The notes: generated by a model from the sequence alone, not told the origin. A DNA stretch of 64,000 nt from Bacillaceae bacterium JMAK1 (GCA_012970285.1 JIBW01000007.1:186001-250000), one strand, 5' to 3'; shown: positions 1 through 10,480, counted from the first letter of the stretch. Numbers and translations are program-made.

Positions 1-1
1 T

Positions 2-475
2 TTCATCTCACGTGGTTTGAAGGATGGAATCATTCAAGAGTCACGTAAAACGAATGACGACATGGCAAGTTATGCTCTTTCAAGAATTGAAAAACAAAAA
101 GGTTCCTTAAAGGATTCACAAGTACTCATTTTAGGATTATCGTACCGAGAGAATGTCAAAGAAACGGAAAAATCTACAACGTGGCTCTTAATCAACCAAC
201 TAGAATCGAAAGGTGCAAACGTATCCGTAAACGATCCGCACTACGATGCTCAAGAGTTCCTGAACTATGGTGTAAAGAACAATGATCTCTCATCAGAGGC
301 AGTGAAAGACGTTGATGTGATCATCTTGCAAGCGAATCACCAAGAATACAAAACATTAGATTTCAATAAGTTCCAAAAGGATGCACTATTCTTTGATGGA
401 AGAAATGCGTTTCATCGTGATGAGATTATTTCAGCTGGGCTCCGCTATGATGCGATCGGGGGTGCCAAATCGTGA
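2..475 (+). CDS. Nucleotide-sugar dehydrogenase, C-terminal part (5' end outside window)
   Basis: The reading frame is open from base 2, so the gene begins upstream of the window and the internal TTG at 17 is not a real start. The visible 157 residues match the C-terminal half of UDP-glucose/UDP-HexNAc dehydrogenases: a helix with R-x-x-N-D-x-M (RKTNDDM), then the UDP-binding domain beginning VLILGLSYRENVKETEKS, the counterpart of the family's LGLxYKPNxxDxRES segment. The family oxidises C6 of a UDP-sugar to a uronate with NAD+. It overlaps the next gene by 4 nt (GTGA), implying translational coupling with the aminotransferase. With the aminotransferase and the Gfo/Idh oxidoreductase nearby it recalls the WbpA/WbpE/WbpB set that makes UDP-3-amino-glucuronates. 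Exact substrate unknown. Confidence 0.85.
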   Translation, partial: FISRGLKDGIIQESRKTNDDMASYALSRIEKQKGSLKDSQVLILGLSYRENVKETEKSTTWLLINQLESKGANVSVNDPHYDAQEFLNYGVKNNDLSSEAVKDVDVIILQANHQEYKTLDFNKFQKDALFFDGRNAFHRDEIISAGLRYDAIGGAKS

Positions 476-1560
476 TTCCTATGGTCGATCTAAAAAAAGA
501 ATATGAATTGTTAAAAGAAGCCATTCAAAAAGAAATAAATGAAGTGTTAGAAAGCGGCATTTATATTCTCGGACCGAAGTGCGCAGAGTTGGAACACCAA
601 TTTGTTCAATATAACAAAACAAAGCATGCCGTCGGTGTTGCCAACGGTACAGATGCGTTATACCTCGCTGTAAAAGCGTTAGGGATTGGTCCAGGAGATG
701 AAGTCATTACGACACCATTTACGTTTTTCGCAAGTGGTGAAGCGATCGCAGAAGCAGGAGCAACCCCGGTATTTGTTGATATTGATCCTAAGACGTATAA
801 CATCGATCATCATAAAATTGAAGAGAAAATCACTTCGAAAACGAAAGCATTGCTCGTCGTTCATCTGTTCGGAAAGCTGTGTGACATGGAACACATTATG
901 CAGCTAGCGAAGAAGCATAAGCTTTATGTTATTGAAGATGCCTGCCAAGCAGTTGGAACGAAAGATGCTGACGGACAGTTCGCAGGGACAATTGGTGATG
1001 TTGGTTGCTTTTCATTTTTTCCTTCAAAAAATTTAGGTGCCTTTGGCGATGGTGGGATGGTCGTTACGAAAGACTTTAAGGTATACGACAAACTGTGCGA
1101 ACTACGAAATCATGGTAGTGTGAAGAAATATGAACATGCGAGCATCGGCATAAATAGTCGTCTGGATGAGATTCAGGCTGCCATTTTGCTCGTAAAGCTC
1201 AATTACTTGGATTTGTTTCTGCATAAACGCCAAGTGATCGCAAAACGTTATTGTGAGGCACTAACTACTGTAACCCAGATGCCAGAGATGAAAGGACACA
1301 CCTTTCATCAGTTTTGTTTTGAAGTGGAAGAACGGGATGCGCTCATGTCTTATTTACAAAAGCGTGGTATCTCTTCAGCTGTGTATTATCCAATCCCTCT
1401 CCACTTGCAAGAAGCCTTTACGCATTTAGGATACAAAGAAGGTGACTTCAACGTATCAGAGAACGCCGCAAAGCACATTGTTGGATTACCCATTTCACCA
1501 GAACTATCAATGACGGACCAAGAAATGATTATTCAAGCAGTCAAAGACTTTCACAAGTAA
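472..1560 (+). CDS. DegT/DnrJ/EryC1/StrS family sugar aminotransferase
   Basis: A 362-residue PLP-dependent aminotransferase of the nucleotide-sugar type. The start is GTG at 472, overlapping the previous stop. Seen: VANGTDALYLAVKALGIGPG near residue 56, the PLP-contacting EDACQAVG at 155-162, and the Schiff-base lysine K186 in FFPSKNLGAFGDGG. The length is normal for the family. It transfers an amino group to a keto-sugar nucleotide, which in the WbpE-like case is UDP-3-keto-GlcNAcA produced by a Gfo/Idh enzyme such as the one at 3185-4117. The substrate assignment is inference from neighbours. Translation ends 10 nt past the stop of the convergent glycosyltransferase, so the two genes overlap at their 3' ends. 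Confidence 0.93.
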   Translation: MIPMVDLKKEYELLKEAIQKEINEVLESGIYILGPKCAELEHQFVQYNKTKHAVGVANGTDALYLAVKALGIGPGDEVITTPFTFFASGEAIAEAGATPVFVDIDPKTYNIDHHKIEEKITSKTKALLVVHLFGKLCDMEHIMQLAKKHKLYVIEDACQAVGTKDADGQFAGTIGDVGCFSFFPSKNLGAFGDGGMVVTKDFKVYDKLCELRNHGSVKKYEHASIGINSRLDEIQAAILLVKLNYLDLFLHKRQVIAKRYCEALTTVTQMPEMKGHTFHQFCFEVEERDALMSYLQKRGISSAVYYPIPLHLQEAFTHLGYKEGDFNVSENAAKHIVGLPISPELSMTDQEMIIQAVKDFHK

Positions 1561-2627
1561 CGAAGAAAATCATTCCATTTGGAATGGTTTTTTTTCGTGA
1601 TCGATTCATCATGTTTTCGGACGTTGTATACGGTGAAGTCAGCGTAATGAAACGGATAGTGGTTTCCCCATTCTCGCAGCAAAAGGACATCTTCAAATAA
1701 CCGTCCTTCATGGAACGAAGAAGCAGGATAGCCACCTAGCGCTTGTAAAGACGCCGTATGGTACAGACGTGGACCGAGCGGAAAACGGTACCGTAAAAGA
1801 TCGTGCTGATCATGGATAGGTCGACCCTGGGCAATCTTTTTGAATGTTATGGTCTCTGGCTCTTGTTTCCAGTGACGAAAGTTTCCATATAGTAAACCGT
1901 CTTTAATTGAATGAGTGTTTAATAGCGTTTTCATCTGTGCGATTGCGTCTGGGTCAAGCCAATCGTCTGCATCTAACTCGAGTACCCACTCGCTCGTAAT
2001 GAGGGGAATGATCTGATTTAATGCTTTGCTTTTGCCTACATTCTTAGGTAGCTGATGTGTCGTTAGTGAAGGAATCTTTGCTTGATTACTATGAGCCAAG
2101 GTGTTGTCTGTGGAAGCATCATCGACAAGAAACGTTTGGTCAACAATTGCGGATTGTTGAGCTATTGAACGCAAGCAACTGCCTATAAACCGTTCGGCAT
2201 TGTACGACGCAATCATAATTGAAATCGATGGCTCGCCTTTTTCAGAGAGTGTCGGTTCGATGTATTTTTTACAAAGCACTGCTTTTTCACGTGATGATTT
2301 TGTAACTGAGAGTCTTGAGACTGAATGTAATTGCAAGTGTTCGACGTTTGCTTGATGTAACTGTGACAACCATATAAAATAGCGAGCTTCAGGAAATGGA
2401 GCTTCTGTAACTAGTGGTAAAGGAGTGCTGTGTAGCGCATCCATTCGAATAAAGAGGAAGACATACGTGTCTTTGTAAGAGGCAAGTAGAGCACATTTGT
2501 CGCCAAGCACGTGAATGAGCTCTTGCTGATCGTAGGAGACATGTTTTTGAAATAACACTAACCCGTACGTTGCGGTCGTCTTCGTCGGGGGCTCTTTGTC
2601 AACATGCCAAATTGCTGTGTTAGTCAT
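1551..2627 (-). CDS. Family 2 glycosyltransferase with extra N-terminal domain
   Basis: A 358-residue protein whose C-terminal part (from about residue 133) is a GT-A fold glycosyltransferase: SISIMIASYNAERF at the start of the domain, the nucleotide-binding FLVDDASTDNT near 167-176 and the metal-binding LELDADDWLDPD near 217-227. The family transfers a sugar from a UDP/GDP donor. The first ~130 residues have no motif I recognise and are unusual for GT2 enzymes; they may be an acceptor-binding or docking domain. The ATG at 2627 has a GAGGTGG ribosome binding site. The gene faces the sugar-nucleotide operon and probably serves the same surface polysaccharide. No transmembrane segment is evident, so it should act at the cytoplasmic face of the membrane. 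Confidence 0.85.
   Translation of the reverse strand: MTNTAIWHVDKEPPTKTTATYGLVLFQKHVSYDQQELIHVLGDKCALLASYKDTYVFLFIRMDALHSTPLPLVTEAPFPEARYFIWLSQLHQANVEHLQLHSVSRLSVTKSSREKAVLCKKYIEPTLSEKGEPSISIMIASYNAERFIGSCLRSIAQQSAIVDQTFLVDDASTDNTLAHSNQAKIPSLTTHQLPKNVGKSKALNQIIPLITSEWVLELDADDWLDPDAIAQMKTLLNTHSIKDGLLYGNFRHWKQEPETITFKKIAQGRPIHDQHDLLRYRFPLGPRLYHTASLQALGGYPASSFHEGRLFEDVLLLREWGNHYPFHYADFTVYNVRKHDESITKKNHSKWNDFLRYL
1571..1595 (+). terminator. Intrinsic terminator after the aminotransferase
   Basis: Perfect 7-bp stem CATTCCA/TGGAATG with a 2-nt loop followed by eight T. It ends the + strand polysaccharide genes and lies inside the last codons of the convergent glycosyltransferase. Confidence 0.75.
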
Positions 2628-2730
2628 GACGCCACCTCAAAATAGGTACAACTTGTAGTAAGAGTGCACACGCAAACTTACTTGTTCATGCATCTACTAT
2701 ATAGATATTAGAGGATTGGAGGAGTATACC

Positions 2731-2925
2731 GTGAACATTGCTTCATTATATAACTTATTCCAAAGTATGATCGACCAAGAGGTCGAAGTAAGCGTTCCAT
2801 TTGGTGTTGTTAGTGGTGTTGTTCAGGCTGTATATCCAGATTATGTAGTGCTACAAGAAATAGACGGTACGTTTCTATTGATACGCTTAGATCAGATTGA
2901 AGTCGTTACTGAATCCGTTTCGTAA
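2731..2925 (+). CDS. Small beta-rich protein, DUF2642-like (first of pair)
   Basis: Start set at GTG 2731, 8 nt after GGAGGAG; an upstream in-frame TTG at 2716 overlaps that ribosome binding site. The 64-residue product has the pattern of alternating hydrophobic strands seen in Sm/SH3-like mini-barrels (EVEVSVPFGVVSGVVQAVYPDYVVLQ), which resembles the Bacillus DUF2642 family as I remember it. The family has no established biochemical role that I can cite. It is 17 nt upstream of a second protein of similar size and pattern, so the two are an operon and could form a heteromeric ring. Lying between polysaccharide genes, a cell- or spore-surface role is possible but only inferred. Confidence 0.55.
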   Translation: MNIASLYNLFQSMIDQEVEVSVPFGVVSGVVQAVYPDYVVLQEIDGTFLLIRLDQIEVVTESVS

Positions 2926-2942
2926 AGAAAGGAGACTGAATT

Positions 2943-3146
2943 ATGTTTGAATTTTTATTTGCTCTAGAGTTGCAATCAAGAATCGGGACAAGCGTTCAAC
3001 TAACCACCTCAAATCAATATTTTGAGGGAACGATTCTTGATGCATCATTTAGTGTTGTCGCGTTAGAGAGTGATGACGGATATGGAGTGACCAGACACTA
3101 TATAAACATTGCCGATATTAATTTTCTACGAATCAGCGAAGTGTAA
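2943..3146 (+). CDS. Small beta-rich protein, DUF2642-like (second of pair)
   Basis: A 67-residue protein with ATG at 2943 behind AAAGGAGACTGA. Its core (IGTSVQLTTSNQYFEGTILDASFSVVALESDDG) has the same strand-turn-strand layout as the preceding gene, with little residue identity, which fits an old duplication or a co-evolved pair. No signal peptide, cysteine or catalytic motif is visible. It ends just before a strong bidirectional terminator. Function unknown. Confidence 0.55.
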   Translation: MFEFLFALELQSRIGTSVQLTTSNQYFEGTILDASFSVVALESDDGYGVTRHYINIADINFLRISEV

Positions 3147-3197
3147 AAAAAGAAGTAAGGCGAGCATATCATGTGATAGCCGCCTTACTTCTTTTTT
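3145..3197. terminator. Bidirectional intrinsic terminator
   Basis: Long stem GAAGTAAGGCG/CGCCTTACTTC flanked by A-run and T-run, so it can stop transcription from both sides: the small-protein pair on + and the Gfo/Idh gene on -. Confidence 0.85.
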
Positions 3198-4117
3198 ATT
3201 GCATCGCTAATCATGCTTGATAGTTGTAGCGCTTTGATTCCTTCATCTGCACTCACCGAGGGTGTGCGCTTTGCTTTAATGCAGTCTAGAAAGTCTTGCA
3301 ATTCAATCGTTAATGGTTGTAAATACGAAGGAATATAAATCGTTTCTGTCGAAGTTCTAGGATAGCCATACGTCAATTGATCTAATCGTCTCGTAATTGT
3401 AATTTGGTTGCTTAACAAGTCCGCGGAAATGTACGCATCTTCTGCAAGGATGATGATTGAACGTACTTTTTTAGTTGAACGAAAACTTGCGGTTAATTCA
3501 ACGATAATTCCTTCTTTAGAACGTGCAATGACTGAGGCGTGAGAAGGGTTTTCATCAGTAATTCCAAACGTATGAAGCTCTTCGAAGTGTTTACCACTTA
3601 ATGCGTGCACAAGATAGAGGTCATGAATCATAAGATCATGAACAACATCAATGTTTCTCATCTGTTCATGAAACGGTGCCATGCGATGCGTCTCAATCGC
3701 CAAGATTTTCTCTTGTTTGACAATCGTTCGTAATGTTTTGATGAGCGGATTAAACAGCTCAATGTGCCCGACTTGTAACGTGATGTTTGCTTTATTTGCG
3801 GCATTCTTCAAAGCGATCGCTTCAAGTTCAGTGGCAGCGATCGGTTTCTCCATGAGTACGTGAACACCTTTTTGGATGCAGGCCATTCCAACTTCATAAT
3901 GAAATGGTGTCGGTACTGTTATGCTTACGGCGTCCACATCGTTTAATAGTGCGTCAAGCGAATTGTATGCAATCGTACCGTAACGACTAGCAGCATCTTG
4001 ACATCTCGATTGATCGACGTCAAAAACACCAACCAGTGTACAATGATTACGAAGTGTTGCATATGTGCGTAAATGGTTTTCACCCATATTTCCAGTTCCA
4101 ATTACACCTACGTTCAT
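3185..4117 (-). CDS. Gfo/Idh/MocA family NAD(P)-dependent sugar oxidoreductase
   Basis: A 310-residue oxidoreductase. The N-terminal Rossmann motif GVIGTGNMGENH, the substrate-domain lead VLMEKPIAATELEA (the EKP lysine is the family's catalytic/cofactor lysine) and VGHIELFNPL (VGH in place of VGF/VGH) are all visible. Family members oxidise or reduce a ring hydroxyl of a sugar or sugar nucleotide. Beside a nucleotide-sugar dehydrogenase and a DegT aminotransferase, a WbpB-like role (C3 oxidation of UDP-GlcNAcA before transamination) is the most economical guess, though it lies on the opposite strand. ATG at 4117 follows GAGGGGACAACG. Confidence 0.85.
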   Translation of the reverse strand: MNVGVIGTGNMGENHLRTYATLRNHCTLVGVFDVDQSRCQDAASRYGTIAYNSLDALLNDVDAVSITVPTPFHYEVGMACIQKGVHVLMEKPIAATELEAIALKNAANKANITLQVGHIELFNPLIKTLRTIVKQEKILAIETHRMAPFHEQMRNIDVVHDLMIHDLYLVHALSGKHFEELHTFGITDENPSHASVIARSKEGIIVELTASFRSTKKVRSIIILAEDAYISADLLSNQITITRRLDQLTYGYPRTSTETIYIPSYLQPLTIELQDFLDCIKAKRTPSVSADEGIKALQLSSMISDAIKKK

Positions 4118-4267
4118 CGTTGTCCCCTCACTTTCGGTTTCAATGATTCGTAACAGTTTATGCTAGATTGCACGAAATGAATGGACAAACCGCCAATGAT
4201 TGAAAAAAATAAGACATTACTACAGATAAATTGTAGAATTAAACTAGATTTCTAGAAATGGAGGAAT

Positions 4268-5764
4268 ATGATGTCAGTTGAACAACAGTTTTTAGACTAT
4301 GTAAAAACGATGAACCATTATATCCAAACTTTGCAGTTGCTTTATTGGGATGCAAGAACGAAGCTCCCTAAAAAAGGGCAAGAAGAACGGTCAAATGTAA
4401 TCGGTACAGTATCGCAGCAGGTACATCACCTTACAACGTCCGATGAGTTAAAGCAATTGCTTGAAGGTGTTCGAAAGGATGAAACGGTAAGTGAGGTAAC
4501 GAGGCGTTCAGCAGTTCTCGTTCAGAAAAAGTACGATGAGTTCACGAAGATCCCAGCAGAAGAATATAAAGAGTACATCATGCTTTCTTCCCGCTCTGAA
4601 CTTGCTTGGGAACAAGCAAAAGAGTCGAATGACTTTGACAGCTTTAAACCGTATTTAGAGAAAATCGTTGCGTATAAGAAGAAGACGATTGAATACTTAG
4701 GTTATGAAGGTCACCCGTACAACTGCTTACTTGATGATTTTGAACCAGGGATGACGGTCGAGAAATTAGACATTATTTTCGAACAATTAAAAGCAGTACT
4801 TATTCCACTTATCCAAGACGTAGTTAAAGCAGATCATCAGCCAGATGCAAACGTATTGTTTCACCACTTCCCTAAAGCAGAACAAGAGAAGTTAAGCCAC
4901 GCGTTTTTGGAGACAATTGGGTATGATTTTGAAGCAGGAAGGCTTGATGAAACGGTTCATCCGTTTGCGACAGGCATTAACCGCAACGATGTTCGTGTGA
5001 CGACGAAATACAATGAAACGGATTTTCGTGTTGCTCTTCTTGGGACGATTCATGAAGGGGGACACGCATTATATGAACAGAACATTGGCGAGCGATTGAT
5101 GGGAACTCCTGCAAGCGCAGCAAGTTCATTTGGCATCCACGAGTCGCAATCATTGTTTATGGAGAAATTTGTCGGTCAAAACGAAGGATTTTGGAAGATG
5201 AATTATCCAGTTTTAAAGAAGTACGCTGGAGGATCGTTTGACGACGTTTCATTCGATGATTTCTACTTTGCATTAAACGAAGCAAAGCCATCGTTTATTC
5301 GAATTGAAGCGGACGAGTTGACGTATTGCTTGCACGTAATCTTGCGTTATGAGCTTGAGAAAGCATTATTTAGCAATGAGATTCAAGTCGATGAACTGCC
5401 GAATAAATGGAACGAGAAGATGGAAGAGTACTTTGGAATTGTCCCTGACACCGATTCAGATGGTGTGTTGCAAGATGTTCATTGGCCAAGTGGTATGTTT
5501 GGATACTTCCCATCGTACGCCTTAGGTTACATTTATGCAGCTCAGCTAAAACAACAGCTAGTAAACGACATTCCTGATTTTGAAGAACGCATTCAAAATG
5601 GAGATATTAAAGCGATCACAGCTTGGATGACGAAGAACGTTCATGAGCATGGTGCAATGAAAGAGCCGCGAGAGATCATTTATGATGTTACGGGCGAAGA
5701 CGTAAATGCTGAACCGTTATTGAGCTATTTAAAAGAAAAGTACACAAAGCTTTATAACTTATAA
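4268..5764 (+). CDS. ypwA: M32 family metallocarboxypeptidase (Taq type)
   Basis: A 498-residue cytoplasmic zinc carboxypeptidase of family M32; B. subtilis YpwA is the same family and length. The HEXXH zinc motif is present as HEGGH (in GTIHEGGHALYEQ), followed about 25 residues later by the third ligand region GIHESQS; the C-terminal GYFPSYALGYIYAAQ block is typical. It removes C-terminal residues from peptides, with broad specificity, and likely serves peptide turnover. Two adjacent ATG codons (4268 and 4271) follow GGAGGAATATG; either may be used. It stands alone, with no co-directional neighbour. Confidence 0.93.
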   Translation: MMSVEQQFLDYVKTMNHYIQTLQLLYWDARTKLPKKGQEERSNVIGTVSQQVHHLTTSDELKQLLEGVRKDETVSEVTRRSAVLVQKKYDEFTKIPAEEYKEYIMLSSRSELAWEQAKESNDFDSFKPYLEKIVAYKKKTIEYLGYEGHPYNCLLDDFEPGMTVEKLDIIFEQLKAVLIPLIQDVVKADHQPDANVLFHHFPKAEQEKLSHAFLETIGYDFEAGRLDETVHPFATGINRNDVRVTTKYNETDFRVALLGTIHEGGHALYEQNIGERLMGTPASAASSFGIHESQSLFMEKFVGQNEGFWKMNYPVLKKYAGGSFDDVSFDDFYFALNEAKPSFIRIEADELTYCLHVILRYELEKALFSNEIQVDELPNKWNEKMEEYFGIVPDTDSDGVLQDVHWPSGMFGYFPSYALGYIYAAQLKQQLVNDIPDFEERIQNGDIKAITAWMTKNVHEHGAMKEPREIIYDVTGEDVNAEPLLSYLKEKYTKLYNL

Positions 5765-5800
5765 AAAAAACCGGATCACCGACGAGTTTCGGTGGTCCCG

Positions 5801-6346
5801 TTAAATGTTCCATAAATCTTTCCTAGAAGTTGTGACAGCTTTTGCACCAGCGCCAAGTGCGCCTTGAACGTCTTGTTCCGAGGTAATAAGTCCACCAGCG
5901 ATAACATCAATTCCAGTTTCTGTCCGTACTTTATGAATGTAATGTGGCAGAATGCCAGGAAGTACTTCGAGCACATCAGGCTCGACGGTTTTGATTTGTT
6001 GATAGCTTGTATTCAGCGCCATCGTATCGAGTAAGAATACTCGTTGGATAGCTAAAAGGTTGTTCTTTTTAGCCGTTTTCAACATGTTCGCTCGTGTTGA
6101 GATTACCCCGGCAGGACGAATCGATTGGCAAATGAATTCCGCTGCATAGCGGTCACTTTTCAGTCCTTGAACGAGGTCAGCGTGAAGTAACATTTTCTTG
6201 TTCGCCTCATTCGCGAATTTCCGCATCGTTGTAAGCATGGATAAGTGGATGTCGAGGACGACGAAGAAATCGTCGTCACGCTCCATCACTTGTTCAAAAT
6301 CTTTCATCGTGTTCACGGCAGGTAGAACAGATTGGTTACCAAACAT
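5801..6346 (-). CDS. glpP: Glycerol-3-phosphate-responsive antiterminator GlpP
   Basis: A 181-residue GlpP. Seen: FFVVLDIHLSML, the conserved LLHADLVQGLKSD, and the phosphate-binding C-terminal VIAGGLITSEQDV...GAKAVTTS, a TIM-barrel phosphate-loop pattern. In B. subtilis GlpP with glycerol-3-phosphate binds the leader RNA of glpFK and glpD, prevents termination and stabilises the mRNA. Here the gene is last in the cluster, its ATG overlapping the glpD stop (TAATG), whereas B. subtilis has glpP first. It therefore sits behind the terminators it relieves, a positive feedback arrangement. Confidence 0.95.
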   Translation of the reverse strand: MFGNQSVLPAVNTMKDFEQVMERDDDFFVVLDIHLSMLTTMRKFANEANKKMLLHADLVQGLKSDRYAAEFICQSIRPAGVISTRANMLKTAKKNNLLAIQRVFLLDTMALNTSYQQIKTVEPDVLEVLPGILPHYIHKVRTETGIDVIAGGLITSEQDVQGALGAGAKAVTTSRKDLWNI

Positions 6347-7998
6347 TAGAGTACGCTCCGTAGCGTAACAAGATCTTCTTGTGCATCTAATTCTGCTTCG
6401 TATTCACTCTTCTCATCATCAGACCAACCGATTAACTCACCCATGGCATGCACGATTTGTGATTTATAACGGTACACACTCTCAATATCGAACAACAAGT
6501 ACGACGTACGACGCAAGAAGAAATCAACTGGTGTTGCAGCCATCTCATGGTCAATGCTATAACGTAACATCGCATAAACTGGCGAAGGCAAGCCGTAAGT
6601 TTGTTCGTCCTTCAAGTATTGATGAACGATAGAAGCGTTTGAACCGTATCGTTCTGCGATCTCTTGACTCATCTTCTCATCAAGTCCGTGGTTGATGCCG
6701 TCTTGAATCGTCTTTTCTTTAAATGCTTGATGACCTTCTGAGCCACCAACATTTCCTCCAGACAAGACGAGGTGTTTCGTCTGGCATTCAGGAAAGCTTT
6801 GCCCAGTTTCTTTCGAAATCTCTTCTGCAGCAATCGATACGATCGTATCGGCCATCTTCCGATATCCTGTTAATTTCCCACCAGCAATGGTCATTAAGCC
6901 ACTTTCAGAATGGAAAACCTCGTCTTTTCTTGAGATCTCTGAAGGATCTTTTCCGTCTTCATGAATGAGCGGGCGCAGACCAGACCAGCTTGATTCTACA
7001 TCGGTTTTCGTTAAGTGATAGCCTGGGAATAGCCCGTTTGCCGCATCCAAAATGTAATGAACATCATCGACGGTTACTCCAGGTTCTTTTTGATCAGCGT
7101 CAAAGTTTGTATCGGTTGTCCCGATGTATACTTTCTCACCACGTGGGATCGCAAACATCATTCGTCCGTCACCGAACGGGGTGTCAAAGTAGAGGGCTTG
7201 TTGCAACGGTAAACGTTCTTTTGAAACGACAAGGTGAACACCTTTCGTTAAATGGATCGACTTGCCTTCACGTGAGCGATCTTGTTCACGTAGTGTATCG
7301 ACCCAAGGACCTGTGGCATTAATAATTTTTTTGGCATAAATTTTTATGCTCTCACCAGAGATTAAGTCAACGGCAGTAACACCAACGAGCTTCTTGTTGT
7401 CATAAATAAACGACTCTGCACGCACATAATTAGCAAGTTTTGCTCCACGTTCAGCAGCACTTTTCGCAACTTCCATCGTAAGTCTTGCATCATCCGTGCG
7501 GTATTCAACGTACATTCCTGCACCTTTCAAATCTTTCTTTGAAAGGATCGATTCTTTTTTAATTGCTTCTTTAGAGCTCATCATCGTTCGACGTTCCGCT
7601 TTTTTTACACCGGCGAGGCGGTCATAGACTGACAGCCCTACGGAAGTGGTGAGCGCGTTAAACGTTCCGCCTTTATAGAAGGGGAGCATCATTCGGACGG
7701 GTTCTGTCACGTGAGGGGCATTTTCGTATACGATTGCTCGCTCTTTACCGACTTCAGCGACGAGCTTGATTTCAAATTGTTTTAGATAACGTAAACCACC
7801 GTGAATGAGTTTCGTTGAGCGGCTTGATGTGCCTGCTGCAAAGTCTTGCATTTCAATTAGACCTGTATCAAGGCCACGTGATTGTGCATCGAGAGCAATT
7901 CCGCTCCCGGTAATACCGCCACCGATGACGAGAAGATCTAACGTTTGTGATTGCATCGTAGCAAGTGCCGTTTTTCGGCCAGTATATGAGAATTCCAT
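6346..7998 (-). CDS. glpD: Aerobic glycerol-3-phosphate dehydrogenase GlpD
   Basis: A 550-residue FAD enzyme that oxidises glycerol-3-phosphate to dihydroxyacetone phosphate and passes electrons to menaquinone at the membrane surface. The FAD dinucleotide motif VIGGGITGSGIALDAQSRG is near residue 24; SSRSTKLIHGGLRYL and the substrate-contact segment around VYIGTTDTNFD follow. Length is normal. The ATG at 7998 has GGGAGGGAATCAGC in front. It is preceded by an antitermination hairpin (8022-8081) and translationally coupled to glpP. Confidence 0.97.
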   Translation of the reverse strand: MEFSYTGRKTALATMQSQTLDLLVIGGGITGSGIALDAQSRGLDTGLIEMQDFAAGTSSRSTKLIHGGLRYLKQFEIKLVAEVGKERAIVYENAPHVTEPVRMMLPFYKGGTFNALTTSVGLSVYDRLAGVKKAERRTMMSSKEAIKKESILSKKDLKGAGMYVEYRTDDARLTMEVAKSAAERGAKLANYVRAESFIYDNKKLVGVTAVDLISGESIKIYAKKIINATGPWVDTLREQDRSREGKSIHLTKGVHLVVSKERLPLQQALYFDTPFGDGRMMFAIPRGEKVYIGTTDTNFDADQKEPGVTVDDVHYILDAANGLFPGYHLTKTDVESSWSGLRPLIHEDGKDPSEISRKDEVFHSESGLMTIAGGKLTGYRKMADTIVSIAAEEISKETGQSFPECQTKHLVLSGGNVGGSEGHQAFKEKTIQDGINHGLDEKMSQEIAERYGSNASIVHQYLKDEQTYGLPSPVYAMLRYSIDHEMAATPVDFFLRRTSYLLFDIESVYRYKSQIVHAMGELIGWSDDEKSEYEAELDAQEDLVTLRSVL

Positions 7999-8021
7999 TG
8001 CTGATTCCCTCCCAGGGTGAT

Positions 8022-8081
8022 AAAAAAAGGGATTACAACGCTCAAGTAAACGTAGTCGTCTACTCGAAGTGCTGCAATCCC
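8022..8081 (-). promoter_or_regulatory. GlpP-controlled terminator/antiterminator leader of glpD
   Basis: On the - strand an imperfect long hairpin begins GGGATTGCAGC and closes with GCGTTGTAATCCC, directly followed by seven T and then, 20-odd bases on, the glpD ribosome binding site. A terminator in the 5' leader of glpD is the known target type of GlpP in Bacillus. Confidence 0.85.
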
Positions 8082-8121
8082 CTCATCGTCTCAAAGATTC
8101 AGTCATTAACTTGTTACGTTA

Positions 8122-8150
8122 AGTCTACGACAAATCATTCGTTTCGTAAA
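8122..8150 (-). promoter_or_regulatory. Candidate glpD promoter
   Basis: Reading the - strand, TTTACG (-35, 8145-8150), a 17-bp spacer and TAGACT (-10, 8122-8127), ahead of the glpD leader hairpin. Each hexamer matches four of six consensus bases, so this is plausible, not certain. It would allow glpD-glpP transcription apart from glpFK. Confidence 0.35.
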
Positions 8151-8153
8151 GTA

Positions 8154-9668
<1,515 letters not shown>

Positions 9669-9675
9669 TCAATAA

Positions 9676-10380
9676 TTAGAACATGAGTGTATAAAGGATT
9701 GCACCAACAATACCACCAGCAATTGGACCTAGAATTGGAACCCATGCATACGCCCAATCGGATGGACCTTTTTTATCGATTGGTAAAATAGCATGTGCAA
9801 TTCTTGGACCTAAGTCACGAGCAGGGTTGATTGCATAACCTGTCGGACCACCAAGTGAAAGACCGATCGCGATAATTAGTAAACCGACGACAAGCGGATT
9901 TAAACCTTCACTAAAGGTATTTGCCCCAATTGCGAGTAAACCAAACACAAGAACTGCTGTACCAATAAATTCAGCAATGAAATTCGACGGTGTGTGACGA
10001 ATCGCTGGCGCTGTTGCAAACACTCCAAGCTTCGTCGCTGGATCTGGTGTTACCTTCCAATGTGGATAGTAATGGAAGAACACAACGACTGCTCCAGTAA
10101 TCGCACCGAGAATTTGCCCGATAATGTATCCTGGGACTTGATTCCAAGGAAATTCACCGATTGCCGCAAATCCAAGCGTTACAGCCGGATTTAGGTGGGC
10201 ATCACTAATTGTTCCCGATACATAAACGCCTAGTGCAACTGCAAAACCCCAACCGAGGGAAATGGCAATCCAACCTGCCCCTTCCGCTTTAGATCCTTTC
10301 AAACTGACCGCAGCCACAACACCGGCACCAAAGATAATTAAAATCATCGTGCCAACAAACTCCGCAACGTATTCCAACAT
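9676..10380 (-). CDS. glpF: Glycerol uptake facilitator GlpF
   Basis: A 234-residue, six-helix aquaglyceroporin. Both half-helix NPA motifs are present: HLNPAVTLGFA and the second as INPARDLGPR, where the aspartate after NPAR is characteristic of glycerol rather than water channels. It admits glycerol by facilitated diffusion, with GlpK trapping it. First gene of the glp cluster; its leader carries a terminator hairpin and its promoter a cre site. Confidence 0.96.
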   Translation of the reverse strand: MLEYVAEFVGTMILIIFGAGVVAAVSLKGSKAEGAGWIAISLGWGFAVALGVYVSGTISDAHLNPAVTLGFAAIGEFPWNQVPGYIIGQILGAITGAVVVFFHYYPHWKVTPDPATKLGVFATAPAIRHTPSNFIAEFIGTAVLVFGLLAIGANTFSEGLNPLVVGLLIIAIGLSLGGPTGYAINPARDLGPRIAHAILPIDKKGPSDWAYAWVPILGPIAGGIVGAILYTLMF

Positions 10381-10423
10381 TGCAAAAACCCCCTTAATGA
10401 GTTGTTTTTTAGCTTATCGGTAT

Positions 10424-10480
10424 AAAAAAAGAGCAGCTTTTTTCACAGGTCGCATAGGACTCCGTCAAAAAAGCTGCTCT
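10424..10480 (-). promoter_or_regulatory. GlpP-controlled terminator/antiterminator leader of glpF
   Basis: Perfect 14-bp arms (AGAGCAGCTTTTTT and its complement) separated by about 23 nt, then seven T, located between the glpF promoter and its start. This is the arrangement of GlpP-regulated leaders in Bacillus. Confidence 0.85.
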
